Source: Chalara sp. BL73 | Taxonomy: Eukaryota; Ascomycota; Leotiomycetes; Helotiales | Assembly: GCA_918026815.1 (NCBI GenBank) | Contig: CAKJVC010000191.1 | Span: 248,001 to 312,000, forward strand | Reading direction: 5' to 3' | DNA: 64,000 nt | Shown here: in pieces, positions 34,005 to 45,815 of the stretch | How the letters are laid out: each line of letters begins with the position of its first letter | Numbering within the stretch: position 1 is the stretch's first letter | Notes under the pieces: model-generated | What the model was told of the DNA's origin: nothing | The model's database searches: none | What the model saw: the letters and a program-made list of their open reading frames with translations, nothing else | Translations under genes and position numbers: made by a program

Positions 34005-35133
34005 TCTGCGATCTTATGCTGGAGGAAACCAAGATTGGGAAGGATGGTAATGGGAACTAATTTCGCTGTAGCACGACCTGATACAGTACTTTGGTATGCT
34101 ACGCTTGCCAATACATCTGCTGGCAATCGCAGATCTTTCGCTTGTAGGAATGGCCTGGTGTGTATGTTCCGTCCCAAGAAGTAGTCGCCAAACAAGTTGG
34201 CTGAGATGAGAGGGGCTGTGCCAGGAAGGTTGCAGATAACAATCAATGTGAATAGATTAGGGCAATCCAAATCCAAGAGTCACCCAAACAATGAATGGCC
34301 TGTAAACTTGAATATGACCACAATACTTAATCGAATGATTAACGAGTTTGAACAACTTTGTTGACACCTGCTTCGGCGGCGGTCGTGGAGTGGTAGCCGT
34401 GTTGTTGCGACCGATTTGGTGGCCAGCGAATGAAAGGCACAGCGCAGCAAGAACGCGGCGTCGACCAAACTCAGAGCCTTGCAGGAAAAACAGCGCACCA
34501 CCCAATATGAGAAGCGACAACGTAGAATCAAGAAACAACTCTTCGAGAAGCGGGCTTTTTGTTTCTTGGGATGAGGGTTTGGCTCAAATGACAGGAGGAA
34601 AGCGGTGCTGTTTCATGTTCCTCGTTAGGCTGGCCACGAAACCTACCGCTGCTCGCCCATATTAATCTCACTGCATGAAAAATTGATGAGTAAGTCTGGG
34701 GATGGGACATTCCTTAGATTGGAATAGTGTAGGCGAGATGAATGTTACACCGGCACAGGGCTGAGTAGTTTTTATTTGACTCTTTTTTTTAGCTAGTTAT
34801 TGGTGTGTGTTGTCGATTCTGGACGAAGCTATTAATATTTTTTAACTTCCCGAAACCCCATCCCATCTCACTCCGCAACCCACTCTCGAGCCGTTACAGC
34901 GATGACGATCACTGTTCTTATCGCTATCGGATGGCCCTGACAGGAAATCCACTTTCGTACGACTCGGCCTATCATGAGCTGCTGCTTAGAGAGGAGCCTT
35001 GGTAAAGAAGGAAAGGCCGAGGCTGTCCCTAAATTCAGGGCTTCAAGAGTCATGATACTCACAAAAGGCACATGGCACCTGTCACTGGCATGTATCCTTA
35101 ATTTATAGATGAATATGACACAGAAGAGCTAAC
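34005..35133. other. Intergenic region between divergent genes
   Basis: A minus-strand frame at 34257-34538 has one hydrophobic stretch (STLSLLILGGALFFLQ) but no start context, partner exon or family resemblance, so I leave it uncalled. A plus-strand frame ending at 35005 (SYDSAYHELLLREEPW) could be a 5' exon of the next gene, but its donor phase does not fit the next acceptor. Confidence 0.4.
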
Positions 35134-35893
35134 ATGGGTTTATCAACAGTTTTTCGGCCGGAAAGCGATTTGGAAAAGGGAAGAGAGCCATTCAGGGATG
35201 CTCCATGGGCATTGAAGTTCTTTGATGACCCTTCCCTAAGACCGTTCGCCAATAACTCTCGGAATCTGAAAATCGATAGCAGGACAGATACCTTTGTTGG
35301 GAAGAGTATTGTTCCAGGCTCCATTTTCCTCCTCAGAGAAGAAGTCAACACGCTAACATGAATCTCCAGCACTGGCAACTGATGACACTATCAAAGCATG
35401 GCAGTCATTTTACAGAGCTCCGGATACGGCTTTCGGGAACGGGGAAATTCTCTCACTGCTGTCGCTGGGTTCTGGTGTCAACGGGCACCCAGACACTTGT
35501 CACGGAGGGTTTGTCTCCCTGCTTTTGGACGAAGCACTAGGACTTTCGGCCCAGAATAGTAGACCAAAGGATAAGAAGACCATGACTGCATATTTGAATG
35601 TCAGTTCAACAGCCACTCCCCAATAAGCCCTAAGCGTACCACAGCTAGCTCTTCCCGTAGAAATTTGCTTTTTGGATATCACGTTCAATAAGGCTGACAG
35701 GTGCTTCTAGGTGAACTATAAGAAGCCAGTCACCACCCCGAGTGTGGTATTGTGTCGAGCATCTGTGGACCGAGCCGAAGGTAGAAAGCTATATGTCAAA
35801 GGCTCCATAGAGGATGGAAATGGTACTGTACTCTCAACTGCAGAAGCTCTGTTCATTGTCCTAGATAGCATTCCTCTCAGTGGAAAATTATGA
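35134..35893 (+). CDS. Hotdog-fold thioesterase (PaaI-like)
   Basis: Exons 35134-35305, 35370-35599 and 35711-35893 join in frame to 194 aa; the introns are 64 and 111 bp with weaker donors (GTATTG, GTCAGT). The core reads SLLSLGSGVNGHPDTCHGGFVSLLLDEALG, with the H-G-G...D-E/A signature of acyl-CoA thioesterases of the hotdog fold, then AYLNVNYKKPVTTPSVVLCRASV and GSIEDGNGTVLSTAEALFI, the second hotdog strand set. Family members hydrolyse acyl- or aryl-CoA thioesters; the substrate here is unknown. N-terminal residues 1-60 are a poorly conserved lid segment (PWALKFFDDPSLRPF). The start codon is uncertain, because an upstream exon could exist. Confidence 0.82.
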
Positions 35894-36520
35894 GAAATGA
35901 AAATATCCATAAGTTTCGAGTCAGCTGATCACAACCATGGGCGAGAATCAGACTAAAAGCACAAGGAAATGGCTATAAGCGAGCAAGAATGCCATTGTGA
36001 GATATACTGAAGCATGAAAGAGCCTTAATACTCTACGCAATTGTGATAAGTTTTTAATTCTTAGCGTATATGGAACTTTGAGTTGAAAGATAATATGCTT
36101 CTTGCGCTCATATCATTAGAAAAATAGATTTTCGATAAATTAAATTACTCCAAGGATAACCCTCATCAATAAAATTCGACACAAGATCGAAGACTTTGCC
36201 ATTTTGAATACTTCCTTCATTTGAGTAATTGTAGAGTTGTGATTGGATCAAATCGAGGAGAGCCAAGACAAATCGGCATATCCGGGTACGGCACTTTCAA
36301 CGACACACCGATGACATCCAACCCTGACATTGCGAAACCAACATCAATACCATCTCACCTCACCCTCACATGACACACACATTCGATAGTCGGCCGGCTA
36401 AACTAGATTCTAACGTCCCTTATCTTTCATCTGCTAGAAGGCCTGCAGCGGCACAATCCAACAATTAAGAAGAGCTCGAGCTCACAGCCCTTGATATCTG
36501 CATCCAGTACACTGCATACA
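35894..36520. other. Intergenic region
   Basis: AT-rich 3' flank (36040-36180) followed by the 5' flank of DAP1. No gene seen. Confidence 0.5.
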
Positions 36521-37166
36521 ATGGATTACGTCGAGAATAGGATGGCACAAGGTATTTCCCATTTCCTCAGTACCGAAATGCCAATTATTTTAACCACCCC
36601 GCGCAGAAGCCGCAAAGCAACAACAGCAGACCATCTCGCCCGAAGTGTAAGCCTCAAGTTGCCCCTCCATCCCACCACCGGTCTCCTAATCACTTCCCAG
36701 GCAAACGGTTTTCACACCCATCAATGCAATCCTCTTCTCCCTCCTCATCCTAATCATCTACTCGTCCTTTTTCCGCCGCCCCGCACCCGTCACCATGCCA
36801 CCTCCAGCTCCCGCAACCGTCTTCCAAACGTTTACACCCCCCACCCTACTCCCCTACAACGGACTTAAAAAACCCGAGGTATACCTTGCTGTGCGCGGGC
36901 AGGTCTTCGACGTCTCCTCGGGCAGAAACTTTTATGGGCCAGGAGGACCATATGAGAATTTCGCAGGACGAGATGCGAGTAGGGGGCTGGCGTTTGGGAG
37001 TTTCGATGAGGATATGTTGACGAAGGATCTAGAGGGTCCATTGGATAAATTGGAGGACTTAGGAAGTGATGAGTGGGAGGCGCTGAAGGGGTGGGAGGAG
37101 AGGTTTAGTGAGAAATATCTGGTAGTGGGGAAGCTGGTTGCAGTTGGTGAGGAGGAAAAGAAATAA
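36521..37166 (+). CDS. DAP1: Membrane-associated progesterone receptor family heme protein DAP1
   Basis: Three exons (36521-36551, 36607-36646, 36701-37166) join in frame to 178 aa; the first two exons are only 31 and 40 bp, with introns of 55 and 54 bp. The chain has a short cytosolic or lumenal N-tail, one membrane span (about 31-48, INAILFSLLILIIYSSFF) and a cytochrome b5-like domain with VYLAVRGQVFDV, FYGPGGPYENFAGRDASRG and KYLVVGKLV. The tyrosine of FYGP corresponds to the axial heme ligand of this family. In yeasts DAP1 binds heme and supports the P450 enzymes of ergosterol synthesis (Erg11) in the endoplasmic reticulum. The tiny 5' exons are needed to supply the membrane anchor. Confidence 0.93.
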
Positions 37167-37774
37167 ACTGAGGCAGCTATGAAGGGCTTATGCGATAACG
37201 AAGGCGGAACTGGAGCTGAAATATAAGGGATGAGAATAAGAGTTATAAGATTCGATGGGACATTGAGGCTCAAATACAAGAAGTCATGTCGAGGAAGTAT
37301 TTGAAGCTGGGAAATATGATCAGAGATTCAGAGCCCGTTAATTTAGAATCCACAAAATACTTCCCACAGACCCAAGAATTACTTAAGATGGTGCTCTCCA
37401 ACCCTTTTTCGTATCTCCTCTTTCTTAATCATGGAATCTCTAACCCTGATCACCCACCTCTCAATACCGTCATAGTTGACCATACCTTCAATGTCATCCT
37501 CATGCCTCTTCCCACTTCTTCAGCTTTGGATCTCATGCAAGTGGACAAACCTTTCCGGCACATTCGAAATGCTCCTAGACTTGGAGATTGTTTTGCCAGC
37601 GAGTCGTTTCATGCCACCTTCTTTATCGCTTACTCACGGCTACAGTTAGTGCTCATCTCACAGCTCAAGTGTAGAAATTCTGTGGTCGGCGGTGGCACTT
37701 TGGAAACCGCAAAGCCGAATCGTAGGGCGAGCTGTTTTGTGATTTCCAGAGCCGTCACTCCCAAGTACAGCATG
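37167..37774. other. Convergent 3' intergenic region
   Basis: Between the stop of DAP1 and the stop of the minus-strand membrane protein. A 184-codon plus-strand frame (37286-37840) overlaps the end of that gene antisense and lacks any domain. Confidence 0.5.
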
Positions 37775-39340
37775 TCACTGAATATGTGGTATAATCCCGT
37801 CCAAAGTCGACTTGAATGTTGCAGTCTCCAGGTAAAATAACCCGCGAAACACGAGGACAAACAAGCAGAACCTTGCGCACACATATCCAAGGAACAGCAG
37901 TATCTCCACCATCTGAGCTACTTTAAGCGCTCCAGGTAAGCCCTTTAGCCTGCCGTACGCCACGAAGTTTAACACGTAAATAGGAGTCCACAAGGTAATC
38001 CAGACGGAGCATATTCTCCATAGTATTTTCTCAAGCAGCGAAGGGCAGTGGAAGTTCCAGGCCAAGCAGTGTATGATCCCGAATAGCACTGCGGACGTGG
38101 TCAAGCCTATGAAGTAGTAAGAGAATTGCGAGGTCCAATTAAAGAATCTCGGCCTGATATCATATTCCGCGTCGTTGGGAATGGGGTGGAGGAGATTGAT
38201 GTTAGGTGGCCCATCCAAGAAAACCGATGATACCCTGGTACCAGTGTATCCGCTTAACGGAGCCAGCTGCGTATGAAGCGTGGCTAGCACAACGTCATCA
38301 ATTACTGTATTAGCTGGGGGCTTGACATAGGTGGGATTGTTGACGCCTTGAGGTTTGCTCCACGAGAAGGCATATGTGAAGATCGCGCTTCCGGCAAAGG
38401 CGAGAACCGCAACCTCGAGATGTGATATCGGTAATCCTTTGATGCTTCGGATAATAACTTGAGTCAAAAGCCATATCAGCTGGATGAGAGCTGTACCTTT
38501 GAGGAATACGTCGCCTTTGTTTTTATCCCCAATTTCTTTACTGCTAATGGCGGGAATATTTAGGATGAACCGGATGCTTCGTAATGCACGAAGCTGATCG
38601 GCGTTTATATGAAGCTTAAGTTCAAGTTCTGGATCAGAATCTAGTGGACTAAGTGTTGGCTCTTCGCATCTTTCCCCTTCTATGTCTGGTTTCTCTTTGA
38701 AAGCACAGAAGTAGCGCTTGAGCGCATAAAACGCAATTTTCCCACCAGAATCATGCGTGTTGAAAATTGACGAATCTGTAGCCACCCTTAAAGAATTTTC
38801 GATTGGCGGAACTGGTGGATGGTTAGGTCCACTAGAACCATTATCGATCTTAGAATTGGAAGCTGTGTTGGACTTTGGCGGAAGTTTCAGAACAAATCCT
38901 CCAATATTAGCATAGTATGAGTGGATTAGTGTCCACTCGACCTTATCTTGCGCAGCAAATAGCTGCATTTCTTTGTAAGACTTTCTAGACATATGCCAAT
39001 CTTGAAACGCCTTTGCTGCAATGAGCTCAGGCATTACAAGTGTTGACAACATCCACTTGATTGGAATCCAATTGCTCTTTAAATTGGCCAGAACTCCTTT
39101 CCTTCTTGTAGTTGATGAATCTTGCTCCGGTATATTGAGATGCTGCACCGTCCATGTACATATCAGGAGGGTAAATATACAAGACCACAGTATGTCAAAT
39201 GTGCCACGGACGTTCCCACCATACATTATATTAACATTGGTTGCTGGCAACGTGCAGTTGGATTGAAATGATTTTGCATCCGTAAGCTGCAAGATAAAAG
39301 GCGTAATGAGAAACAATTGACTACCACGAGGCGAGATCAT
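37775..39340 (-). CDS. Large fungal integral membrane protein of unknown function
   Basis: A single exon of 521 aa. A signal-like N-terminus (MISPRGSQLFLITPFILQL) precedes a conserved block GTFDILWSCIFTLLICTWTVQHLNIP, then WMLSTLVMPELIAAKAFQDWHMSRK. This order is shared by a big, uncharacterised ascomycete/basidiomycete membrane family. A central soluble loop (about 130-270) is followed by five or six further hydrophobic spans, including LIQLIWLLTQVIIRSI, VAVLAFAGSAIFTYAFSW, YYFIGLTTSAVLFGIIHCLA and LLFLGYVCARFCLFVLVF. No transport or enzymatic motif is visible. Some relatives in fungi are expanded near heterokaryon or secondary-metabolism loci; nothing here supports a role. Confidence 0.82.
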   Translation of the reverse strand: MISPRGSQLFLITPFILQLTDAKSFQSNCTLPATNVNIMYGGNVRGTFDILWSCIFTLLICTWTVQHLNIPEQDSSTTRRKGVLANLKSNWIPIKWMLSTLVMPELIAAKAFQDWHMSRKSYKEMQLFAAQDKVEWTLIHSYYANIGGFVLKLPPKSNTASNSKIDNGSSGPNHPPVPPIENSLRVATDSSIFNTHDSGGKIAFYALKRYFCAFKEKPDIEGERCEEPTLSPLDSDPELELKLHINADQLRALRSIRFILNIPAISSKEIGDKNKGDVFLKGTALIQLIWLLTQVIIRSIKGLPISHLEVAVLAFAGSAIFTYAFSWSKPQGVNNPTYVKPPANTVIDDVVLATLHTQLAPLSGYTGTRVSSVFLDGPPNINLLHPIPNDAEYDIRPRFFNWTSQFSYYFIGLTTSAVLFGIIHCLAWNFHCPSLLEKILWRICSVWITLWTPIYVLNFVAYGRLKGLPGALKVAQMVEILLFLGYVCARFCLFVLVFRGLFYLETATFKSTLDGIIPHIQ

Positions 39341-40807
39341 TTTTTATTGAAAACGCGATCGAGTGTGACAAAAAATTTCGGTTTCAAAAGAGATAGGCAG
39401 AAACCACGTTTTAGGAATTTATAGATATCTCTTTCGAGACATCAAATGAGTAATAGAGGTTCAACCGTTCATTGCAACTCAGCAAATATTTCTCAATATA
39501 TCCAAAGGTTGATATAAGATTACTCAGTCCTCAGAGGATAATGTACTTCGTTAGTTGGCTAGTACAGTATGTCTACTCGAGCAAGCATGCCTCGTTAGGT
39601 TACGTATACCCTGCTGCTGATTGCCTAACTTTCAAGACAGGCAAGAGAGGTAATCAATGGTGAGTAAGGAGAGTGCTTAGTTTTCTCCTTCGAAAAAGGA
39701 AAGGAGAGAACCTAAAGAATATCTCTGAAAGCATATGCTCTCAATTTCCATGGTACACTGACTCAGCTCAGTGAAGAGACACAATGCATAGCACTGAAAT
39801 CAAAGACTGTTGCCTTGCTGAGGCTGTGAACGCCACATACAAGAACCAAGCGCGCTTCCAGGTATCCAAACACTAGCCTGATGTATTTACCAGGGTCACA
39901 AGGTTTATGTAGGTTTTTTTATCACCAAGCCAATTAACTCCTCTACCGTATTAAGCACAATGAGCTCTGTTTTTCAGCCTTCAAAATCATTGAGCCAGGA
40001 ACACACAGATTACGAGAAATGTGCGACGTATCAGCATGCCCAAGCTTAAGCGAGGTCGAAAAGGGGCTTGCAAATGAGTAGCATCGCCGTGGAAGAGCGC
40101 CACAGCAGAGTACAACGGGAGTGAAATGCAGCCTAGTTTTAGACTTTTTGATATTATTATGCGAGCCGCCACAAGGTTTTGCTTGCCTCACTGGCAGTAT
40201 GTGACTGCTGCAAACAAAAGAGTTTGGGACGGCTGGGCATGGCCAATCATGAACCCATTTCGGCAAGATCTGCAGCCACGGGAGTCAAGAAAATGCCACA
40301 CGGGCAAACAAAGTTGTTGCTTGTCTATGACCTATTTGTTTCAGGCTGCTGGGCATTTCCCGTGAGGCGGAAAATCAATAGATCTTCACAACTTACCGAC
40401 GAATTGTGATCCATCATTCTAAGCACGAAACAATGCTGCATATGTGTACAATCGGAAAGTACCAATTAAAGGAGAAGTGTGAATGATGCCGCACGCCCCC
40501 ACGTAGTTGGTACTACTTACATTTCGGCTTAAGACCAGGTTAATATTATGCATCCTGGACAGATGTTGGTATGGTAATCTGCACTTTACGATCACGGCTC
40601 GGCCACCTGGGATCTATCTTGATGCCGATGTCTACACACAAAGCCTACCTCTATTATGGAGATCCAACATTTGATTCGTGGAATGGGATTCGAGGAGATT
40701 CATATCTATGTAGAACCACTCCTCCTTGACATTGGGTACCTGCGTTAGGCCTGTGTTTCGAGATTTTTCATCATAGTGAGAGCCAGCTGCGAAAACTCAC
40801 CATATTG
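39341..40807. other. Intergenic region, no gene supported
   Basis: The frames present (up to 107 codons) show no domain or splice support. No repeat or RNA gene seen. Confidence 0.5.
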
Positions 40808-42154
40808 ATGAATTCTTCAGAGCGAGATCCTGGTGTTAGTGCGCCACTGAAAATAATCAGTGATAATGATATGGGGGCTCTGATCGCAATCATAGCCGCC
40901 TTTTCGATTTCAGTCGTTCTAATATCGCTCTCTACTCGTGGAACTCTCGCCTCAAATTAGGTACCTACAAAATCGACGATTTCATGTTTATTGGTGCAAT
41001 TGCATTTGCAATCCTTCAAGTTTCTTCCGTCTTCTATGGGCTTAAAGAAGGCCTGGGAAAGGCGCTAGAGCTTATTAGGAATAGTAGCTATGAGCGGATA
41101 GCAAAAGTTGGTGTATAGGTCGATAGAAAAAGGATGGTTTTGCCCTTCTCGCTGGTGACATCTTTTATATATTCGCCTTGCTGCTTTCTAAATGCTCCAC
41201 AGCTTTTCTACTGCTGCGGCTCACACCAGAGCGAGGTAATTTCTATGCTCTTTGGTGTACTATTAGCACTTCAACAATTTGGGCCGTAGCATCAATCATC
41301 CTGGTGGGCATCGTTGTCATCCTCAGCATCCTTGGACTGATGTATTCTCATTTGCAGAGTGCCCAAGTCTGGTAAAGAGTTACTGACAGCTGGAATCTCG
41401 AGCTATGCTAATACCACCTAGATTATGAGATGGCAGTTTGTCGCCATCCTTGACTCCTTGACCGAGGTATCACTCTTTGGCATGTCAATTTATCTAGTCT
41501 GGGGAATAAAAATAGGGTTGAGGTCCAAAATCATTGTCGTCGGAGCATTCGGTTTCCGTCTGCCGTATGTTAAATTGCCATCCTCTCCACCATTGATCAT
41601 TAAACTGATATTGTGATAGAGTCGTTGTTATAGCTTGTCTTCGGTTGCATTATCTAGACATATCTCTCATCTCTTCAAAGCCCACTTTACATTTTCATAG
41701 CGTAGTAACTTGTACTCAACTTAAGATAGGATACAGTATTTTTGCATCTATGATTCCATGTCTGAAGACTTTCATCGCGGCTTACGACCCTGTTGTCACC
41801 ACTGGCACTGATTATCTTGGATATTCTATAAAACTTCCATCGTACAGGTCTAGATTCACACGACCAACCACTTCAAATGCTAGTCAGGTTGATGAAGGAC
41901 AAATAAACCAAGCGAGCTACAAGCGGGGTGCGATATATATTGGAAAGTTACGGCCAGAGCAAACGATGTATGAAGCAAATATCACACATAATACAGAAGA
42001 AGGTAGAGAGTGTGATGATTCGCAGAGGGTGATCATTAAGAAGGTATTAGAATGGGACATTGGTTATGGAAGAACACATGCATCCGCAGGATCTGTATCA
42101 AGTGAGAGTCTCCCCATCCAAGGCCGAGGTAGCAATCAGAGAATACGTTATTAG
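40808..42154 (+). pseudogene. Decayed PTH11-like/rhodopsin-domain membrane protein gene
   Basis: The order of motifs matches fungal seven-span proteins of the Rhodopsin_dom family: start DNDMGALIAIIAAFSISVVL, then KLGTYKIDDFMFIGAIAFAILQ, IFALLLSKCSTAFLLLRL, IWAVASIILVG, RCHPQHPW, WQFVAILDSLTEVSLFGMSIYLVWG, and AFGFRLPVVVIACLRLHYLD across a clean 55-bp intron (41565-41619). The frame breaks between the first and second blocks, before the SKCS block (where a stop follows KVG) and between ILVG and RCHPQ. At least three lesions make it non-functional. The 3' half (41425-42154) is still intact and could mislead gene predictors. Relatives are putative G-protein-coupled sensors of surface or host cues. 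Confidence 0.75.
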
Positions 42155-42649
42155 ACGAACAAGAAGATTAATTACATAGGTATTTAGAAGAATGACTTGG
42201 CGATAAAGTTTAGCTAATATAGTTATCTTTCTTGAATGATTTCGATTAGCAGATACAAGGCTCACTGTTTAACATTCCAAATTTTGCTGAGTATCACGCA
42301 CTATCTGAACCACTTCTGTAAATTTGTTAAAATGCTACAATTTTATTAGCTCGAATGCTCTGGATATTCGATTATCCCACGGCTGCTGTGAGAGAGCCCC
42401 AAGCTCTGATTCAACTAAAGATAATGTGCATTGGCCACGAGTAACTTCATTCTGACGATCGAATGAGACAAACATCTCTATAGCGACACAGTGACAACGA
42501 ACAAACCATCGTAATTGCAATCCTCAGATTGGTTGTTGCTCAGATAACACAACTCCTAAATTTCTTTCTCAGATCTCATAGAAATATACGAAATATGCCA
42601 TGAATTCTACGCGATTCCTAGAAATCTGTCAATAACCAACATACTACTC
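42155..42649. other. Intergenic region
   Basis: AT-rich; may include the lost 3' part of the permease relic to its right, but I could not align any more family motifs. Confidence 0.4.
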
Positions 42650-43119
42650 CTTATTAGAATGAGTAAACGAGAATGAATGTCTACACATACGACCAGAATA
42701 TTCCAGCCAGTCCCCCACCGACGAGTCCTTGAGTGTTAGCCCTACACTGATCAGTTATTTTCTTTACAAAGTTCGGATCATGAGATACTCCCACGTAGCA
42801 GTTAGAACGCGTGCAACGTTCAACGCAGATAAGGGACGATAAGCTCTCTATTCACAGAATCAGTCATTAGCGGCCAAGTCTTAAAAACAGAACCTGCCCG
42901 CAATTCCTGGAGTTTACCCATACGATACATATCCTTTTGATCATGTGTTGTGAATCCAGGGCGAGCCGGATTAGCCCGGCCGTATATTTCGTCTGCATCT
43001 CCGTCCTCGATGCCATCAAACTTGTTCTCTATCTTCGACGTCTTTGAGATATCTGTCGAGGAGGTGTGAAATACAGCCTTGTGGTCGCTAGCCGTGATAC
43101 GCTCTGGCTGCAATGACAT
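42650..43119 (-). pseudogene. 5' remnant of an amino-acid/GABA permease gene
   Basis: The N-terminal cytosolic tail is readable to KDMYRMGKLQELR, a hallmark of fungal APC-family amino-acid permeases. Further on, in other frames, are VLTATWEYLM and then QGLVGGGLAGIFWSYV followed by a stop and TFI. Relatives have Trp at the stop position, so TGG has become TAG. Everything downstream of the second membrane span is missing or unrecognisable. It is a truncated and frameshifted relic, not a short gene. Confidence 0.72.
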
Positions 43120-44082
43120 GCTGACGTACTTAAGGGTTGTAGATTTATTGTAAAGCTAAATAACTTTCGCTTTGGCCTTGAAAACTTCGAGAGCGAGCAT
43201 ACGACCGACAGTTTAAAGATTGGTGGTGTGAGGAAAGAAGATTGAAATACAAGGAATGGAGAAGTTCTCTGCCTCTATTGTTGCACAAGTCACTCCGACA
43301 TGCTGCCCTAACCTAATTGGCGAGGCTTCATGCAAACACGGCATACATATCTCTGTGAGTGTTGGTGGATTTCGGATTCAACTTAGAAAGCCGGGCAGTA
43401 TAGAAACCACAATTGATGAGATTGGCGGTCGTGGGGGTTATTGAACTGTGCTCGGTAGCCAGAGTTAAGGCCTCCCGAGCCGTTGTCCCTGGAAGTTGTT
43501 CCCCTTTCGGGCCACGGCTTTATTGGGTGCTTCGTCCAAACGGTTGGAACTTCCCAGAGGAGTGGAAAAGGCAATGGGCCGAGGGGTATTCTTGTCTTCT
43601 GCTTCTTCATTGGTCATTCCTTGTCTTGAACGTATCTACTTATTCACAGGGGTGCAGATGCATACTACTATGCAATAATGATACCTAGTCTTTGCGTGAA
43701 ACGTGCATAGAAAAAGAAACGGCGATTTTGCTGGACTCGAGATATCGATTGATAAGAGAAATTCGAAGAGAAGATTCAGAGCAAAAAGAAACCTCTTAGT
43801 GGCCCCAAAAGACAAAGATACCGGATTTCGGGTCATTCGGTTTCTTTTGGGGGAACGAAATTGAAGGAAGTACGAAATGAAGCTCCTTGATTTGGCCGAG
43901 AACATCCAAATTGAGTGACTGCAATCATGGTATTACTTGGTACATTATACAGGATCTATTATGATGCCCTGGATCCAGAAACAGGCCGATGTCCATAGAA
44001 TACGTCGATTGCAGAGTGGTTCTTCAACTTGGCAGAAAGAATTATGTCGTCGATAAGAATTACTATGGATAATTTAAGTATC
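43120..44082. other. Intergenic region, no gene supported
   Basis: Lies between the permease relic and the 3' end of the F-box gene. Frames on both strands overlap each other and lack any domain. Confidence 0.5.
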
Positions 44083-45815
44083 CTAACTATGAGAGCCATT
44101 AGCTATATTAGATCCGGTATTGACTTGCTGAACTTTGCTGTCTGGAAAGACAAAGCATCTCATATCTGTACCTTCCGAAGGCGAACTAGAATCTTTATGC
44201 GTAGGTGGTACCCAAAGCTTGATGCTCGAAAAAGGTGTCCCGTGTTTGTACATTATTAATCGTAGGGCAAACTTTTTAGCTATCTCTGCACCAATGGCTT
44301 CTAGGCTAGTACTGGCATCCTTGAGACTAGAATTCTCGCTATCATAGTGCTCAGTATATTCATCAGATGCAACAAATGAATGCTGCGCATCAAACCGGGA
44401 ATGGGAGAAGAGGCTCAATTTTTCAAGGGAAGGGAATTCACACAAGGCGTCAGTTATCTTCATATACTAAACATACATCAGCAGTTTGATCAAATGAATT
44501 ACAAACTTATGGATAACGTCTTACCTGGGGAGTAGACAAATCAACGTCAAGTTCTAAGTCGGTTATTCTGGAGCAAGCCTGTTGTAGCTTCTGCAAAAGC
44601 AAAAACGAGAACTGTTTCTCGGAAACGAATTTAGGACCAGGGTAGAGGGTTCTCCGCAGTCGTAGTTTGAGTGTCCGAAGGTTGGGCATTTTGAGAAAAT
44701 CTTTATGAAGTAGGGTAGACCAGGGCCCATATATGACTAACTCCTCAAGATAACGTGCGCGACTCAATAGCTCTGAAAATAGAGATTTCAGTTGATCTCT
44801 AGCTTCACCAGATTCCTCTTGCTTGAAATCTTGGAATATCACGAGCCGGCGAAGATTACTGAGACCATGCTGGGAAGTGGATTCCAAAAATGAGAATAGA
44901 GGTACATCATCAAGATGCAGACTCTCAAGTCTCGAAAGATCCCATATAGCTAGGCAGTCGGCTGTGGTATACTTCCATGCACAATTTCGTAGTACCAACT
45001 CTCTCATTCGAGGAAATGGCTCCGCAAATTGAAAGAATGGGCCTCCTTGAGTCGTAGTTACACTGATCAACTCAACATCACCGTTACCGTGAGAACCATT
45101 ACTTGACTGATCACTGTGGCATCTGTTTGGGAGAACTGATCCTTCACCAGCAGGGTAATTAGAACCAAATATCTCATAAGGGCCAATCGACAACCAGTTT
45201 TGCATGATATTGATATATATCATTTGTGGCCGAAGCTGCCTCAAAAATGCATGGACTACAGAAGCAGGAAATATTTCACTGTGTTGATGCTCAGGATCAT
45301 TGTGGTTTCCAAAATGCCACCTGGTCAATAATTAGACTTCCAACTCAATTAGGAAGGGCTTGAACTATATGAACTAGTATGCCTAGCTCTAACTACGCAT
45401 AAAGCCTCATGATAAAGCATGTAGTACTAGGGAAATGGAAGGGGGCTTACTTGAGCAATTTCAGGACATGGCACCGCGAAATATGGTCCACAGCAGCTGC
45501 GAGACGACTACCATCCATACGATGGTAGTCAGGCATTACAAGTTCACCAGTATACACTCGTATATTTGCCAACTCCTGTGGGGACAACTCTTTAGATTTG
45601 TGACTGTTGTCGAAGAAGTGGGCACGAAGATAGGTTTGCCGGTACAAGAAAGGGGTAACGACTGTGTTGAACCATCGTGAGACAAAACGGAAGCGCTGAA
45701 GTGGCCGCACAAAGCTGAACGGATCTTGTGGCTCAAGATTGTAGACTTCTTCGAATATCATAAGCCATATTTCGGGACTCAAGTCCTCTATACTCGTTCC
45801 ACGATGGATGGACAT
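44083..45815 (-). CDS. F-box-like protein with leucine-rich C-terminal part
   Basis: Exons 45815-45451, 45320-44525 and 44466-44083 join in frame to 514 aa; the introns are 130 and 58 bp with GTAAGC/GTAAGA donors. Residues about 9-50 (IEDLSPEIWLMIFEEVY through FVSRWFNTVVTPFLYR) form an F-box-like motif, L-S-P-E-I-W. It is followed by helix-strand repeats such as MRELVLRNCAWKYT, LESLHLDDVPLF, LEELVIYGPW and LRTLKLRLRRTLY that resemble leucine-rich repeats. Proteins of this design act as substrate adaptors of SCF ubiquitin ligases; the target is unknown. The in-frame ATG at 45887 would add 24 residues, but the ATG at 45815 sits directly before the domain. Confidence 0.78.

Noticed and set aside
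34257..34538. 93-codon minus-strand frame with a hydrophobic stretch
   Set aside because: A single hydrophobic segment without family resemblance or flanking exons; it could be part of the 5' flank of the coiled-coil protein gene.
37286..37840. 184-codon plus-strand frame
   Set aside because: Its end runs antisense into the last exon of the minus-strand membrane protein, which has clear family likeness; no domain of its own.
43383..43688. Overlapping plus and minus frames at 43.4-43.7 kb
   Set aside because: They are mutual shadows with no domain on either strand.
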